DNA from: Phycisphaera sp.
GTDB lineage: Bacteria > Planctomycetota > Phycisphaerae > Phycisphaerales > Phycisphaeraceae
Direction: 5' to 3'
Length of the DNA: 58,994 nt
Assembly (NCBI GenBank): GCA_016125215.1
Contig: WGMF01000045.1
Coordinates: 1 to 58,994 of the forward strand
In this document: piece after piece, positions 44,518-53,517 of the stretch
Layout: every line of letters starts with the position of its first letter
Position numbering within the stretch: position 1 is the first letter of the stretch
Position numbers and translations under genes: made by a program
Notes under the pieces: generated by a model
The model's input: the letters and a program-made list of their open reading frames with translations, nothing else
The model's database searches: none
Told to the model about the DNA's origin: nothing

Positions 44518-44907
44518 GCCCGGTTCATCGTCGCGGTTGAGACCCGAACGTGAAAGTTATACGGTGTGCAATCAACGTCCCAGAACAAAGACGCCAAAGT
44601 CAGTAGCCGCAGATGAACGCAGATGAACGCAGATGGACGCAGATGGACGCGATTGGGGAGATAGCGGATAGTGGATGGCTCCCGGAAGTGATGGCGGATG
44701 GATCAATTCTATTTAGCCCCGCTGCTCGCGGCGGGTATCTCACCGGTTGCAAGCGACCGGGCTAGATGATTCGCAGGCCAACTACCGTCACCAGTCACCA
44801 CTCACTACTCACCCACTTCGCCAGTCCCCGGCAATCCCCGGCCACATCAGGATTTCTGCTGTCTTTTCCCATCTGCGTTCATCCGCGTCCATCTGCGGCT
44901 ACCGGCT
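44518..44907. other. Intergenic region with a tandem and inverted repeat
   Basis: No gene is supported in 390 bases. Four consecutive 10-base units GCAGATGAAC/GCAGATGGAC (about 44609-44648) form the left side of an inverted repeat answered at 44871-44902. The centre is unlike either. Confidence 0.55.
44603..44902. repeat. CGCAGAT-type long inverted repeat with 10-bp tandem units
   Basis: The left arm begins GTAGCCGCAGATGAACGCAG (44603 onward) and continues as 10-base units. The right arm, ATCTGCGTTC to ATCTGCGGCTAC (44871-44902), is its inverse with a few mismatches. The right arm ends 6 bases before the sugar-kinase stop. Confidence 0.75.
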
Positions 44908-45816
44908 TCACCCCTCGATGCGCAGCATATCGCAATACCGTGCGAAGCGCTGGTCGATTTCTTTGCGGGTAAGTGTCTTGAGGCGGTCGAGGCTGAAGGC
45001 TTCGATGTTGTAGCTGGCCACGATGGTCCCGTAGGCCATCGCGGCGCGGACGCCGGCCAGTGACATGTCGCCCGTCGTCGAGAGGTGGCCCATCATCCCG
45101 CCGGCAAAAGAGTCCCCCGCGCCGGTGGGGTCGACCACGTCCTTGGCGGTGTAGGCCGGCAGGGCGACCATGCCGTCGCGGTGCATGAGGAACGCCCCGT
45201 GTTCGCCTTTCTTGATGACGACGAACTTCGGACCCAGCGCGATGATCGCTTCGGCGGCGCGGACGATGTTGGTCTTGCCCGTGAGGAGATGGGCCTCCGA
45301 GTCGTTGAGCACTAGGCCGTCGATTTTGCTGAGCAACTCCAGCAGGGTCTTTTTTTCGTTTTCGATCCACAGGTCCATCGTGTCCGCCACGACGAGCGCG
45401 CGCCGGGGGAACTGTTCGAGCAGTTCGAGTTGGCCGGCTGGATGGGTGTTGGCCAGGAAGACGAATCGGCTGTCGCGGTAGGCGTCGGGCACCCCCGGAA
45501 GTTTCTCGGCAAGCACATTCAACTCGACCGACAGGGTGTCGCGGTCGTTCATGTTGTTGTGATACCGCCCGTGCCAGCGGAAGGTCTTGCTGCCCTTGCG
45601 CTGCTCAAGCCCGGTCAGGTCGACCTTGAACCCCCGGAAGGTTTTAAGAAATTCTTCGGGAAAGTCTTCACCCACCGCGGCGACAAGCCGAACGGGCGCA
45701 AAGTAACTCGCCGCCGCCGCGAAGTAGATGGCCGACCCGCCGAGCACCTGCAGCGCGTTGCCGATCGGGGTTTCGATGCTGTCAATGCCGATGGACCCGG
45801 TGACGATCAGACTCAT
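44908..45816 (-). CDS. PfkB-family carbohydrate kinase
   Basis: A 302-residue kinase. It starts MSLIVTGSIGIDSIETPIG; the PfkB N-terminal LGGSAIYFAAAASYF and the C-terminal signature DVVDPTGAGDSFAGGMMGH with the catalytic Asp are both present. It phosphorylates a sugar or nucleoside; the substrate is not evident. Upstream ATGs in frame lie in a repeat region, and the start at 45816 has GGAG 7 bases upstream. It stands between two long inverted repeats. Confidence 0.9.
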   Translation of the reverse strand: MSLIVTGSIGIDSIETPIGNALQVLGGSAIYFAAAASYFAPVRLVAAVGEDFPEEFLKTFRGFKVDLTGLEQRKGSKTFRWHGRYHNNMNDRDTLSVELNVLAEKLPGVPDAYRDSRFVFLANTHPAGQLELLEQFPRRALVVADTMDLWIENEKKTLLELLSKIDGLVLNDSEAHLLTGKTNIVRAAEAIIALGPKFVVIKKGEHGAFLMHRDGMVALPAYTAKDVVDPTGAGDSFAGGMMGHLSTTGDMSLAGVRAAMAYGTIVASYNIEAFSLDRLKTLTRKEIDQRFARYCDMLRIEG

Positions 45817-45891
45817 GATTTCTCCAATGCGAAGACGGATTAGCTGTGTATGAATACAGAAGAACGCGGGCGGGACAAGACAGAAAGAATA

Positions 45892-46078
45892 TCCGCAGAT
45901 GACGCAGATTTCACAGATTGAAGGCACAAACCATTCAACACAGAGAGCACAGAGGACACAGAGAAATCAAAACTTTGGAGGTCCCAGTCACGGGTTTTAT
46001 CTCTGTGCTCTCTGTGTCCTCTGTGGTGAACAATGCCTTGATCCGGTTTGAATCTGTGTCATCTGTGTCATCTGCGGA
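45892..46078. repeat. Nested inverted repeat of two word families
   Basis: Outer arms, TCCGCAGATGACGCAGATTTC and on (45892-45919) with TCTGTGTCATCTGCGGA (46051-46078), enclose inner arms of CACAGAGAGCACAGAGGACACAGAG type (45934-45964 and 46000-46030). It lies between the gltX stop and the pfkB start. It is the most elaborate palindrome in the window. Confidence 0.78.
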
Positions 46079-46092
46079 TGAGTCGGCTGGGC

Positions 46093-47598
46093 TTAGCCGC
46101 CTTGCCCCAGGCATCGGCGGATACGGGCGAGGGTGCGGTCCTTGCCGAGGAGGTCGAGCGTTTCGTGGATGGACGGCGAGACGGTCGAGCCGGTGACGGC
46201 GACACGCACGGGCTGCGCGACCTTACCCATGCCCAGGGATCGCGCCTCGGCCAGCGCTTTCATCTTGTCCTCGGCGGCCCGGCCCGACCACGGGTCGATC
46301 GCCGCAAGCACGGGGAGCAACTCGCGCAGCACGGAGTACCCCTCGCCGTCGTTTTTCGCCAGCGTCTTGTCCACGGCCTTGGCGTCATAGGTGAGTTTGC
46401 TGTCGTCGATGAAGAAGAACGCACCGAGTTGCGCGGGGTCGGCCAGGGTTGTGCTGCGCGGCTGGTAGGCGTTGGCGACCAAAGCGAAACGCGCGTCGTC
46501 GAGTTCGTTCAATGACCCCGGGCCAAAGGCTTGCGTGTGTGCCTTGAGCAGCGCCCGCCACTCATCCGGGGGGAGTTGTTGGATCGTCTGGGCGTTGAAG
46601 GCCTTGAGTTTGTCGCGGTCGAACTTCGAGTTGGCCTTGTTGATGCGCGACAGGTCGAAGCGCTCGGCGAGGAACTTCATGTCGAAACGCTCGATGTTTT
46701 CACCGGGATTCCAGCCTAACAAGGTGATGTAATTGCAGACGACCTGCGGGAGATAGCCGGAGCGTCGGAAGTCGGCGACTTCGATTTCGGGGAGCGCGAG
46801 GTGGAGGTGGTCGGCGATGGCTTGGGCGATGTCGGCATCGTCGTTGTCTTTATTCAGGAATGCCGCGAGGCGTGTTTGGTTAACTTCCGGGGGGCCCTCC
46901 GCTTTGGAGATTTTTGCCGCTGAGCGGGCCGCCTTCGCCTTGTCGCGCTTGCTCATCTTCGACCCGTCGGGGTTCATGATGGACGGCGTGTGTGCCCAGA
47001 CGGGGCGTTTGAACCCCAGCGCGTCGATGAGGGCCGCGTGCTTGGGGGTGTTGGACAAATGCTCTTGTCCGCGGATGACGTGTGTCACGCCCATGTCCGC
47101 GTCGTCCACCACAACGGCGAGGTGAAATGTCGGGTACGCAAGGCCGGCTTCGTCCCTGGCTTTGAGGATCACAAAATCTTCGAGGTCTTTCCCGGGGGTG
47201 GTGATGGTCCCGTAGACCGCATCATCGAAGGTGATGTCCTGGCCCATGCGGAAGCGCACCGCGCCGTCGCTCTCGTAGGCCAGGCCCCCGGAAATGAGTT
47301 GTCTAACAATCTCGTGGTAACGGTCGAGGCGTTGGCTCTGGCGTGGGATGCCATCGGGCGAACCTTCGACACCATCCCAGTCGAGTCCGAGCCACCTTAA
47401 ATCCTCAACAATCGATCTCGCGGACTCCTCGGTCGAGCGTTTGCGGTCGGTGTCTTCGAGGCGGAGTAAAAACTTCCCGCCCCGGCCGCGTGCGTAGGCC
47501 CACGAATAAAGAGCCGTGCGCGCCCCACCGACGTGCAGGCGTCCCGTCGGCGAGGGGGCAAAGCGCGTCACAACCGGTTGTGCGTCTGGGTTTGTCAT
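46093..47598 (-). CDS. gltX: Glutamyl-tRNA synthetase with an insert after KMSKR
   Basis: A 501-residue class I synthetase charging tRNA-Glu. HIGH-like RFAPSPTGRLHVGG (about 12-25) and KMSKR (214-218) are intact. After KMSKR, a Lys/Ala-rich and acidic stretch of about 55 residues (220-275) precedes FRRSGYLPQVVCNYITLLGW, where bacterial GluRS usually runs straight on. One exact copy of the CTTCCGGGGG motif (46884-46893) falls inside this insert. The gene is divergent from glnS, 65 bases or so apart. Confidence 0.96.
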   Translation of the reverse strand: MTNPDAQPVVTRFAPSPTGRLHVGGARTALYSWAYARGRGGKFLLRLEDTDRKRSTEESARSIVEDLRWLGLDWDGVEGSPDGIPRQSQRLDRYHEIVRQLISGGLAYESDGAVRFRMGQDITFDDAVYGTITTPGKDLEDFVILKARDEAGLAYPTFHLAVVVDDADMGVTHVIRGQEHLSNTPKHAALIDALGFKRPVWAHTPSIMNPDGSKMSKRDKAKAARSAAKISKAEGPPEVNQTRLAAFLNKDNDDADIAQAIADHLHLALPEIEVADFRRSGYLPQVVCNYITLLGWNPGENIERFDMKFLAERFDLSRINKANSKFDRDKLKAFNAQTIQQLPPDEWRALLKAHTQAFGPGSLNELDDARFALVANAYQPRSTTLADPAQLGAFFFIDDSKLTYDAKAVDKTLAKNDGEGYSVLRELLPVLAAIDPWSGRAAEDKMKALAEARSLGMGKVAQPVRVAVTGSTVSPSIHETLDLLGKDRTLARIRRCLGQGG

Positions 47599-47663
47599 GA
47601 AGCAGCGGATTGTAACCGTACAACCGTGCAGGCTCGAATCCCCGTGAAAACCCTGCTATCGTG

Positions 47664-49466
47664 ATGCACTCACACACGGACACGCCCATGAACGCTCCCG
47701 ACCACAATCCCTCGAACAACGAAACCACGCCAACTTCCGGGGGGGGACGGCTGGCCAACTTCATCGACGAGGTCGTCGAGCAGGATTTATCCTCCCACAA
47801 GCACGGCGGAAAGATCGTCACGCGCTTCCCGCCCGAGCCCAACGGCTACCTCCACATCGGCCACGCCAAGTCCATCTGCCTCAACTTCGGCACCGCGCTC
47901 AAGCACCACGGCGTGTGCCACCTGCGCATGGACGACACCAACCCGACCAAAGAGGAGCAGCACTACATCGACATGATCCAGCGTGACGTCCGCTGGTTGG
48001 GGTTCGACTGGAGCGAACACGAGTACCACGCTTCGGATTATTTCGATGCGCTCTACGACTGGGCCACGAAGCTCATCGAGGCGGGCAGGGCGTACGTCTG
48101 CGACCTGCCCCCGGAAGAGGTGAGCAAGTCGCGCGGGACGCTCACGACCCCCGGAAGAGAAAGCCCCTTCCGGGGGAGAACCGCTCAAGAAAACCTCGAC
48201 CTCTTCACACGCATGCGAAACGGCGAGTTCCCCGACGGCTCACGCACACTGCGGGCGAAGATCGACATGGCGGCGCCCAACCTCAACCTGCGCGACCCGG
48301 TCATGTACCGCATCCTCCACGCCAAACACCCCCGCACCGGCGACAAGTGGGCCATCTACCCCATGTACGACTGGGCGCACGGCCAATCCGACTGGATCGA
48401 GGGCGTCACGCACTCCATCTGCACACTCGAATTTGAAGACCACAAGCCCCTCTACGAGTGGTACATCGATCAGCTTCAGGCCATCGGCGTGCAGCCCCAG
48501 CGCGCCATCTCGAAGGCCGGCCCGTATCGGCCAAGACAATACGAGTTTGCCCGGCTCAACCTCACCTACACCGTGATGAGCAAGCGCAAGCTGCTCGAAC
48601 TGGTGCGCGATAAACACGTCCACGGCTGGGACGACCCACGCATGCCGACGATCTCGGGGATGAGGCGACGAGGATACCCCCCCAGCGCTATCCGGGGGTT
48701 CTGTGACGGCATCGGTGTGGCCCGTCGTGAAAACACGCTCGACATCTCACGCCTGCAATTCCACGTGCGCGAGGAACTCAACAAGACCGCGCCGAGGCGC
48801 ATGGCGGTGCTCGACCCGCTGCGCGTGGTCATCACCAATTACCCCGAGGGCCAGACCGACGAACTCGACGCGGTCAACAACCCGGAAAACCCCGCGGCGG
48901 GTTCTCGTAAGGTGCCCTTTGCACGCGAGCTGTTCATCGAACGCGAAGACTTCATGGAAGACCCCCCCCGGAAGTTTTTCCGTCTAGCGCCCGGGAGGGA
49001 AGTCCGCCTTCGTTATGCGTATTTCATCACCTGTCAGGAAGTGGTCAAGGACGCTTCCGGGGGTATCCAGCAGCTCAACTGCACCTACGACCCCGCGACG
49101 CGCGGCGGCGATGCGCCCGACGGCCGGAAGGTCAAGGCGACATTGCACTGGGTCAGCGCCGAGCACGCGCTCGACGCCGAGGTACGCCTGTATGACCACC
49201 TGTTTACGAAAGAAGACCCCGAGGACCAGCCGGAGGGCAAGACCTATCTCGACGTGTTGAACCCCGACTCGCTCAAGGTGGTCACGCACGCCAAGACCGA
49301 GCCGAGCGCCGCCAACACGTCGGTGGGCGAGGTCTTACAGTTTGAAAGGTTGGGCTATTTCGCGCTCGACCCCGACAGCGACACGGCTGCAAAGAAGCCC
49401 GTCTTCAACCGCACGGTGACGCTCAAGGACACCTGGGCCAAGGTGCAGGCCAAAGCCGGCGACTGA
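47664..49466 (+). CDS. glnS: Glutaminyl-tRNA synthetase
   Basis: A 600-residue class I synthetase that charges tRNA-Gln directly, so this organism need not rely only on the GatCAB transamidation route. [16 protein letters not shown] is the HIGH region, VMSKRKL is the KMSKS loop, and [14 protein letters not shown] begins the anticodon-binding barrel. Starts at 47661, 47664 and 47688 are all possible; the region before NFIDEVVEQ is not conserved. Six exact copies of CTTCCGGGGG or its complement lie in the gene (47734, 48108, 48148, 48167, 48965, 49054). Confidence 0.96.
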   Translation: MHSHTDTPMNAPDHNPSNNETTPTSGGGRLANFIDEVVEQDLSSHKHGGKIVTRFPPEPNGYLHIGHAKSICLNFGTALKHHGVCHLRMDDTNPTKEEQHYIDMIQRDVRWLGFDWSEHEYHASDYFDALYDWATKLIEAGRAYVCDLPPEEVSKSRGTLTTPGRESPFRGRTAQENLDLFTRMRNGEFPDGSRTLRAKIDMAAPNLNLRDPVMYRILHAKHPRTGDKWAIYPMYDWAHGQSDWIEGVTHSICTLEFEDHKPLYEWYIDQLQAIGVQPQRAISKAGPYRPRQYEFARLNLTYTVMSKRKLLELVRDKHVHGWDDPRMPTISGMRRRGYPPSAIRGFCDGIGVARRENTLDISRLQFHVREELNKTAPRRMAVLDPLRVVITNYPEGQTDELDAVNNPENPAAGSRKVPFARELFIEREDFMEDPPRKFFRLAPGREVRLRYAYFITCQEVVKDASGGIQQLNCTYDPATRGGDAPDGRKVKATLHWVSAEHALDAEVRLYDHLFTKEDPEDQPEGKTYLDVLNPDSLKVVTHAKTEPSAANTSVGEVLQFERLGYFALDPDSDTAAKKPVFNRTVTLKDTWAKVQAKAGD

Positions 49467-49495
49467 ACCCGTCACCACTCACGAGTCACACGATC

Positions 49496-50272
49496 TTATC
49501 GATACAAGCTCGGCCAGATGCCCGTGGGCGGGTCGGTGGATTCGTCGATCATTTTGTCGTTGTATGACGCGCTGAGGTTATCGCCGGCGGGGATGAGTGA
49601 GAGGGCGTCGTCAAAGCGGACACGGGGAACCCATTGGCCCGAGCCATCCGAGTAGGTAGCGTTGACCCCTTCTTTGTGTCGTTGGTCGACGTGCGTGGGT
49701 GAGGACACGGTGTCAGCCAGGATCGTCACACGGGGGGCAAGTTCACCGAGCTTGTGCATCGGGCTGGGGAAAGTCCCCTCGACCCACCAAGGCCCGCCGG
49801 GGAACGCGCCATAGCCCAGACGTGTGTGCAACGTGGTGGATGATGGGGTTTCTTCCGGGGGCCAGGGGTTGCCTGGGGTGTTGTATTGGAAACGGTCCAC
49901 GGTTTCGCTCGGGCAATAGAAGCCCCGCGCATCGGTAATCAGCCCCGCCTTCCACAACGGACCCATGCAGGCGAGGTATTGGGTGCCCAGGTCGCGGAAG
50001 TTGATGAGGTAGTTGAACTGTCGCTCGACTTCGGTGGGGCCAACCCCCCAGCCCCGCGCGCCAACGGGCACGTAATCGTTCCAGTCCGTGGCGTAGGTGC
50101 GTTGGATCGTGTAGAGCTGCCGGAGGTTGCTTGCGCAGACCGTCCGCCGGGCCAGTTCCTTGACTCTACCCATCGCGGGCAACGCCAGCGCCACGAGCAG
50201 GGCGATAATGACCACCGCCATGAGCAGTTCGATGAGCGAAAAGGCAAGCCGTGCTGGGCGGGTCCCGGTCAT
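49496..50272 (-). CDS. H-X9-DG type prepilin-like protein
   Basis: A 258-residue protein with a class III signal TRPARLAFSLIELLMAVVII. A cut would follow Ala9, and Glu14 is at +5. Near the C-terminus, RHKEGVNATYSDGSG fits the planctomycete/verrucomicrobial H-X9-DG pattern (His, nine residues, Asp-Gly). Such proteins occur in large families with unknown roles and are usually not in pilus operons, as here. A longer start at 50356 would put a Pro/Gly-rich non-leader ahead of the signal, and I reject it. Convergent with glnS. Confidence 0.85.
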   Translation of the reverse strand: MTGTRPARLAFSLIELLMAVVIIALLVALALPAMGRVKELARRTVCASNLRQLYTIQRTYATDWNDYVPVGARGWGVGPTEVERQFNYLINFRDLGTQYLACMGPLWKAGLITDARGFYCPSETVDRFQYNTPGNPWPPEETPSSTTLHTRLGYGAFPGGPWWVEGTFPSPMHKLGELAPRVTILADTVSSPTHVDQRHKEGVNATYSDGSGQWVPRVRFDDALSLIPAGDNLSASYNDKMIDESTDPPTGIWPSLYR

Positions 50273-50336
50273 ACGCTCAATCCTACCCCCCGGGGCGTCA
50301 ATCTGAAAACAGTGGTTTGACGGTGGTCTTGTTCGT

Positions 50337-51512
50337 ATGATGTACGGTATGTCCACGGGTGGCGGCCGACAAGATCACGAATACGCAGACGCTTTGCCAC
50401 AGCGGGCGGTGCGTGGGCGGAGCACGCAGACCAACCCCGGCAATCGGTACGAGTCGGTGCGCCTGCACGTGTTGGGCGAATACTGGGACCACCGGGCTGC
50501 GGAGGGTGAACAACCCCAGCAGACGCCGACGGTGGTTTACACCGACAAGACGAAGTCCATCCTTAACCGACTCGACCCCGACGCCTCGCCGGATATCCCG
50601 TTCGAGTGGTCGCTCAATCCTTATCGTGGGTGTGAGCACGGGTGCGTTTATTGCTACGCCAGGCCGGACCACGAACGGCTCGGATTGTCATGCGGGCTGG
50701 ATTTTGAGACGAAGATTGTGGCTAAAACGGAAGCGCCCGTGTTGCTGCGCAAGGAGCTGGCCGGCCCGAAGTGGCAACCGATGACGATTGCGATGGCGGG
50801 GGTGACGGATGTGTATCAACCCATCGAGCGTGAGTTGCGCATCACGCGCGGGTGTCTGGAGGTCATGGCTGAGTGTCGTCAGCCGGTTGCCATCGTGACC
50901 AAGAGCCGACTTGTGCTGCGTGACCTGGACCTGCTGACCGAGTTGGCCCGGTATCGCGCGGTGCGTGTGGCGGTGAGTCTCACGACGCTCGACCACGACC
51001 TGTCGATGAAGATGGAGCCGCGCGCCGCCAGCCCGAAGCACCGGTTGGAGACGATCCGGCGATTGAGCGAGGCGGGCGTGCCCGTGGTCCTGATGACCGC
51101 GCCGATCATCCCGGGCCTCAACGACCGTGAACTGCCCGCGCTGCTCAGGGCCGGCAGCGACGCGGGGGCGAAGACGGCGGGATATGTGTTCTTGCGTCTG
51201 CCCTGGCAGCTCAAGGCGCTCTTTGAGGATTGGTTGTCGCGCGAGTTCCCCGACCGGGCGGGTCACGTCCTGAGCCTGCTCAGGCAATCGCACGAGGGCA
51301 AGCTCTACGACGCGACCCCGGGGGTCCGCCAGCGCGGCACGGGGCCGATCGCCGAGCAGGTCCGTGATGTGTTCAAGCTCTTCACCCGCAAGCACCACCT
51401 CGACGAGAAACTCCCGCCGATGTCGGGCGAACATTTCCGTCGGCCGTCGTTGAACGGGCAGATGGGGCTGTTTGCCGATCGCGAAATGAACGGGCCCGCG
51501 TCCGACATTTAG
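50337..51512 (+). CDS. Radical SAM protein (PA0069/Rv2578c family)
   Basis: A 391-residue radical SAM protein. The cluster ligands are Cys99, Cys103 and Cys106 in YRGCEHGCVYCYARP. LGLSCGLDFETKIVAK and LRKELAGPKWQP are characteristic of this SplB-related family. The reaction is unknown; members are widespread and sometimes near DNA-repair genes. It is divergent from the prepilin gene and convergent with a sulfatase, with only 13 bases between the two stop codons. Confidence 0.9.
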   Translation: MMYGMSTGGGRQDHEYADALPQRAVRGRSTQTNPGNRYESVRLHVLGEYWDHRAAEGEQPQQTPTVVYTDKTKSILNRLDPDASPDIPFEWSLNPYRGCEHGCVYCYARPDHERLGLSCGLDFETKIVAKTEAPVLLRKELAGPKWQPMTIAMAGVTDVYQPIERELRITRGCLEVMAECRQPVAIVTKSRLVLRDLDLLTELARYRAVRVAVSLTTLDHDLSMKMEPRAASPKHRLETIRRLSEAGVPVVLMTAPIIPGLNDRELPALLRAGSDAGAKTAGYVFLRLPWQLKALFEDWLSREFPDRAGHVLSLLRQSHEGKLYDATPGVRQRGTGPIAEQVRDVFKLFTRKHHLDEKLPPMSGEHFRRPSLNGQMGLFADREMNGPASDI

Positions 51513-51525
51513 CCGAGCCGCGCGG

Positions 51526-53451
51526 TCAGTAACATCGTAAAGCCGTCATGACGGTGGTCTTGTCTTCCGTGAGGATGCGCACGTTGCGGAGCTCGACCCG
51601 CCCAGCTTTGACGAGCGAGAGGGCAAACCGCTTGTTATCGAGGAAAGCCTGTGAGCCGGGCAGCTCGCAGTGTCCCCATTTCTCGGTGGGGTCAAGTGTG
51701 ATGCCGTTGCCGGGGCCGGCGAAGTGGACGGGCGTCTGTGTGGTGGAGCGAGCCTCGAAGACGAGGTAGCCCATGCGTCCGCCGGGGGGGAAGAATCGGT
51801 TACGGACCACAAAGCCCGGCTGATCGGACTCGATCACCAGCGAGCCTTTATCCGCGGAGACCCGGCCGGCGTCGGTTTGGCTGAACCACGTGCCGACGGT
51901 CCGGTGGTTGTATTTTTCATTGGGGTGATAGGTCAGCACGCCGGTCTGTTTGTAGTAACCGTCGATGATGTCTGCCATGAGCCCGACCTGTTGCGGGTTG
52001 GTCGCAGCGAGGTCTTGGGTTTCACCGATGTCGTCCTTAAGGTTGTAGAGTTCGTAACGGTTCGACTGGTCTTTAGGGTTGTCGAACCAGAAGCGGTAGA
52101 GCTTCCAATCGCCCAGACGCAACGATGTGTTGGGCGTGTTGTTGGTGGCCGGCACCGCGTGGGGGAAGTCGCAGAGTGTCGGGCCGCGGTCGAAGGGCTT
52201 GCCCTCCAGCGCCGGGACGTAGCTCACGCCGTCTTTGTGCTGTTCGGGTCGGGGTGGCAGGCCCGTCATTTCGAGAATGGAAGGGTAGTGATCGACCGAT
52301 GAGGTCACGTTGTGGCTGATGCCCCCGGGCCGGGTCACGCCCGGCCAGCGGACGATCAAAGGCACGCGTACGCCGCCGTCGTAGTTGTTGCCCTTGCCGT
52401 TGCGCAGCGGCGCGTTGCTGGTCGGTGTCGTGCCGTCGACGGTGTCGTACATGTTCCCGCCGTTGTCTGAGGTGAAGATGACGACGGTGTTCTTATCGAG
52501 GCCCCGGTCTTCGAGCGCCTTCATCAGGCGGCCGACGTTTTTGTCGAGCACCTCGATCATCGCGCCCATGGTCGGGGCGTGCTGCGGATTGTCCGGGTCG
52601 ATCTTTTTGTGCTTCCATTTCTCGACCAGCTCGGGCTTGCTCTGGAAGGGCGCGTGGACGCTGTAGGCCCAGTAACAGATGAAGAAGGGCTTGTGCGCCT
52701 CGGCCTGTTTCTTCATGTATCCGATGGCGAGGTCGGCGAGGTGGTCGTCGATGTGGGTGTCGGGCGGGACATCGTCGTTGAGGGTGTCGCAGTCCCACGG
52801 GGGGAAGAACTTTCGCTGCGGGTTTTTGCCGGGCGGTCCGGGGTGCCAGCGTCCGCCCTTGACGTAATCAAAGCCCTGGTTCTCCGGGTAGAACTGGGTC
52901 TCGTGGCCCATGTGCCACTTGCCGAAGAAGGCGGTGGCGTAGCCGGCTTGTTTCATCGCCTCGCCGAGCGTGAAGTGGGCGGGGTCGAGGTAGTTGAGCG
53001 ATGACGGGCCGAGGCCGCGCACGTCCGCCGGGCCGGTGGTTTGCTCTTTGTGCACTTTGATGCCCGCGATGTGGCCGCTGGCAGTGGTCAGGCCGTGACG
53101 CACGGGGTACTGACCTGTCATGATGCTCGCGCGGGTCGGTGAACAGAGGGGGCTTGCGGCGTAAGCGTCGGTGAATCGCACCCCGCTTTGTGCCAGCGCG
53201 TCGATGTTTGGCGTCTCGTAGAACGTGCTGCCGTAGACGCCCGTGTCCCGCCAGCCCAGGTCGTCCGCGAGGATCAAGAGCACGTTCGGCCTGCCCGAAA
53301 CGGTATCCGACACCGTTTTTACCGTCGACACCGTTTTTACCGTTTTTACCTGCGACACCGTTTCTTTCTGTGCAACAGACCCCGTGGGGGTGGCCAGCCC
53401 GATCGCACCGGCGAGGCAAAGACCCGTGAAATTTTTTCCTGTGGGTTTCAT
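51526..53451 (-). CDS. Secreted sulfatase (arylsulfatase A type)
   Basis: A 641-residue sulfatase with a Sec signal (AGAIGLATPTGSVAQ). The formylglycine precursor is Cys103 in LCSPTRAS, the cysteine type that needs FGE. Metal and base residues lie in LILADDLGWRD, GKWHMGHE and VIFTSDNGG. A C-terminal jelly-roll-like extension follows (about 520-640). Between signal and domain is a VKTVS-type linker encoded by an 18-bp repeat (53309-53350). It belongs to the locus of three sulfatases and FGE. Probable target: sulfated polysaccharide outside the cytoplasmic membrane. Confidence 0.94.
   Translation of the reverse strand: MKPTGKNFTGLCLAGAIGLATPTGSVAQKETVSQVKTVKTVSTVKTVSDTVSGRPNVLLILADDLGWRDTGVYGSTFYETPNIDALAQSGVRFTDAYAASPLCSPTRASIMTGQYPVRHGLTTASGHIAGIKVHKEQTTGPADVRGLGPSSLNYLDPAHFTLGEAMKQAGYATAFFGKWHMGHETQFYPENQGFDYVKGGRWHPGPPGKNPQRKFFPPWDCDTLNDDVPPDTHIDDHLADLAIGYMKKQAEAHKPFFICYWAYSVHAPFQSKPELVEKWKHKKIDPDNPQHAPTMGAMIEVLDKNVGRLMKALEDRGLDKNTVVIFTSDNGGNMYDTVDGTTPTSNAPLRNGKGNNYDGGVRVPLIVRWPGVTRPGGISHNVTSSVDHYPSILEMTGLPPRPEQHKDGVSYVPALEGKPFDRGPTLCDFPHAVPATNNTPNTSLRLGDWKLYRFWFDNPKDQSNRYELYNLKDDIGETQDLAATNPQQVGLMADIIDGYYKQTGVLTYHPNEKYNHRTVGTWFSQTDAGRVSADKGSLVIESDQPGFVVRNRFFPPGGRMGYLVFEARSTTQTPVHFAGPGNGITLDPTEKWGHCELPGSQAFLDNKRFALSLVKAGRVELRNVRILTEDKTTVMTALRCY
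53309..53350. repeat. 18-bp tandem repeat in the sulfatase linker
   Basis: GACACCGTTTTTACC occurs at 53309-53323 and 53327-53341, 18 bases apart, followed by a partial GTTTTTACC (53342-53350). In the protein this gives repeats of VKTVS. Confidence 0.85.
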
Positions 53452-53517
53452 ACGTGATGGTCTCCATCGGGTAGCACGGCTTGCCCAGCCAACCCGTCCC
53501 CACGCCGGGAGTGTCGG

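Noticed and set aside
44609-44648. CRISPR or iteron-type origin from the 10-bp units.
   Set aside because: Units are contiguous with no spacers, and there is no replication gene nearby.
45892-46078. CRISPR array.
   Set aside because: The repeats are inverted and nested, not direct repeats with unique spacers, and there are no cas genes.
47620-47660. tRNA-like GGCTCGAATCC segment.
   Set aside because: No acceptor or anticodon stems can be drawn around it.
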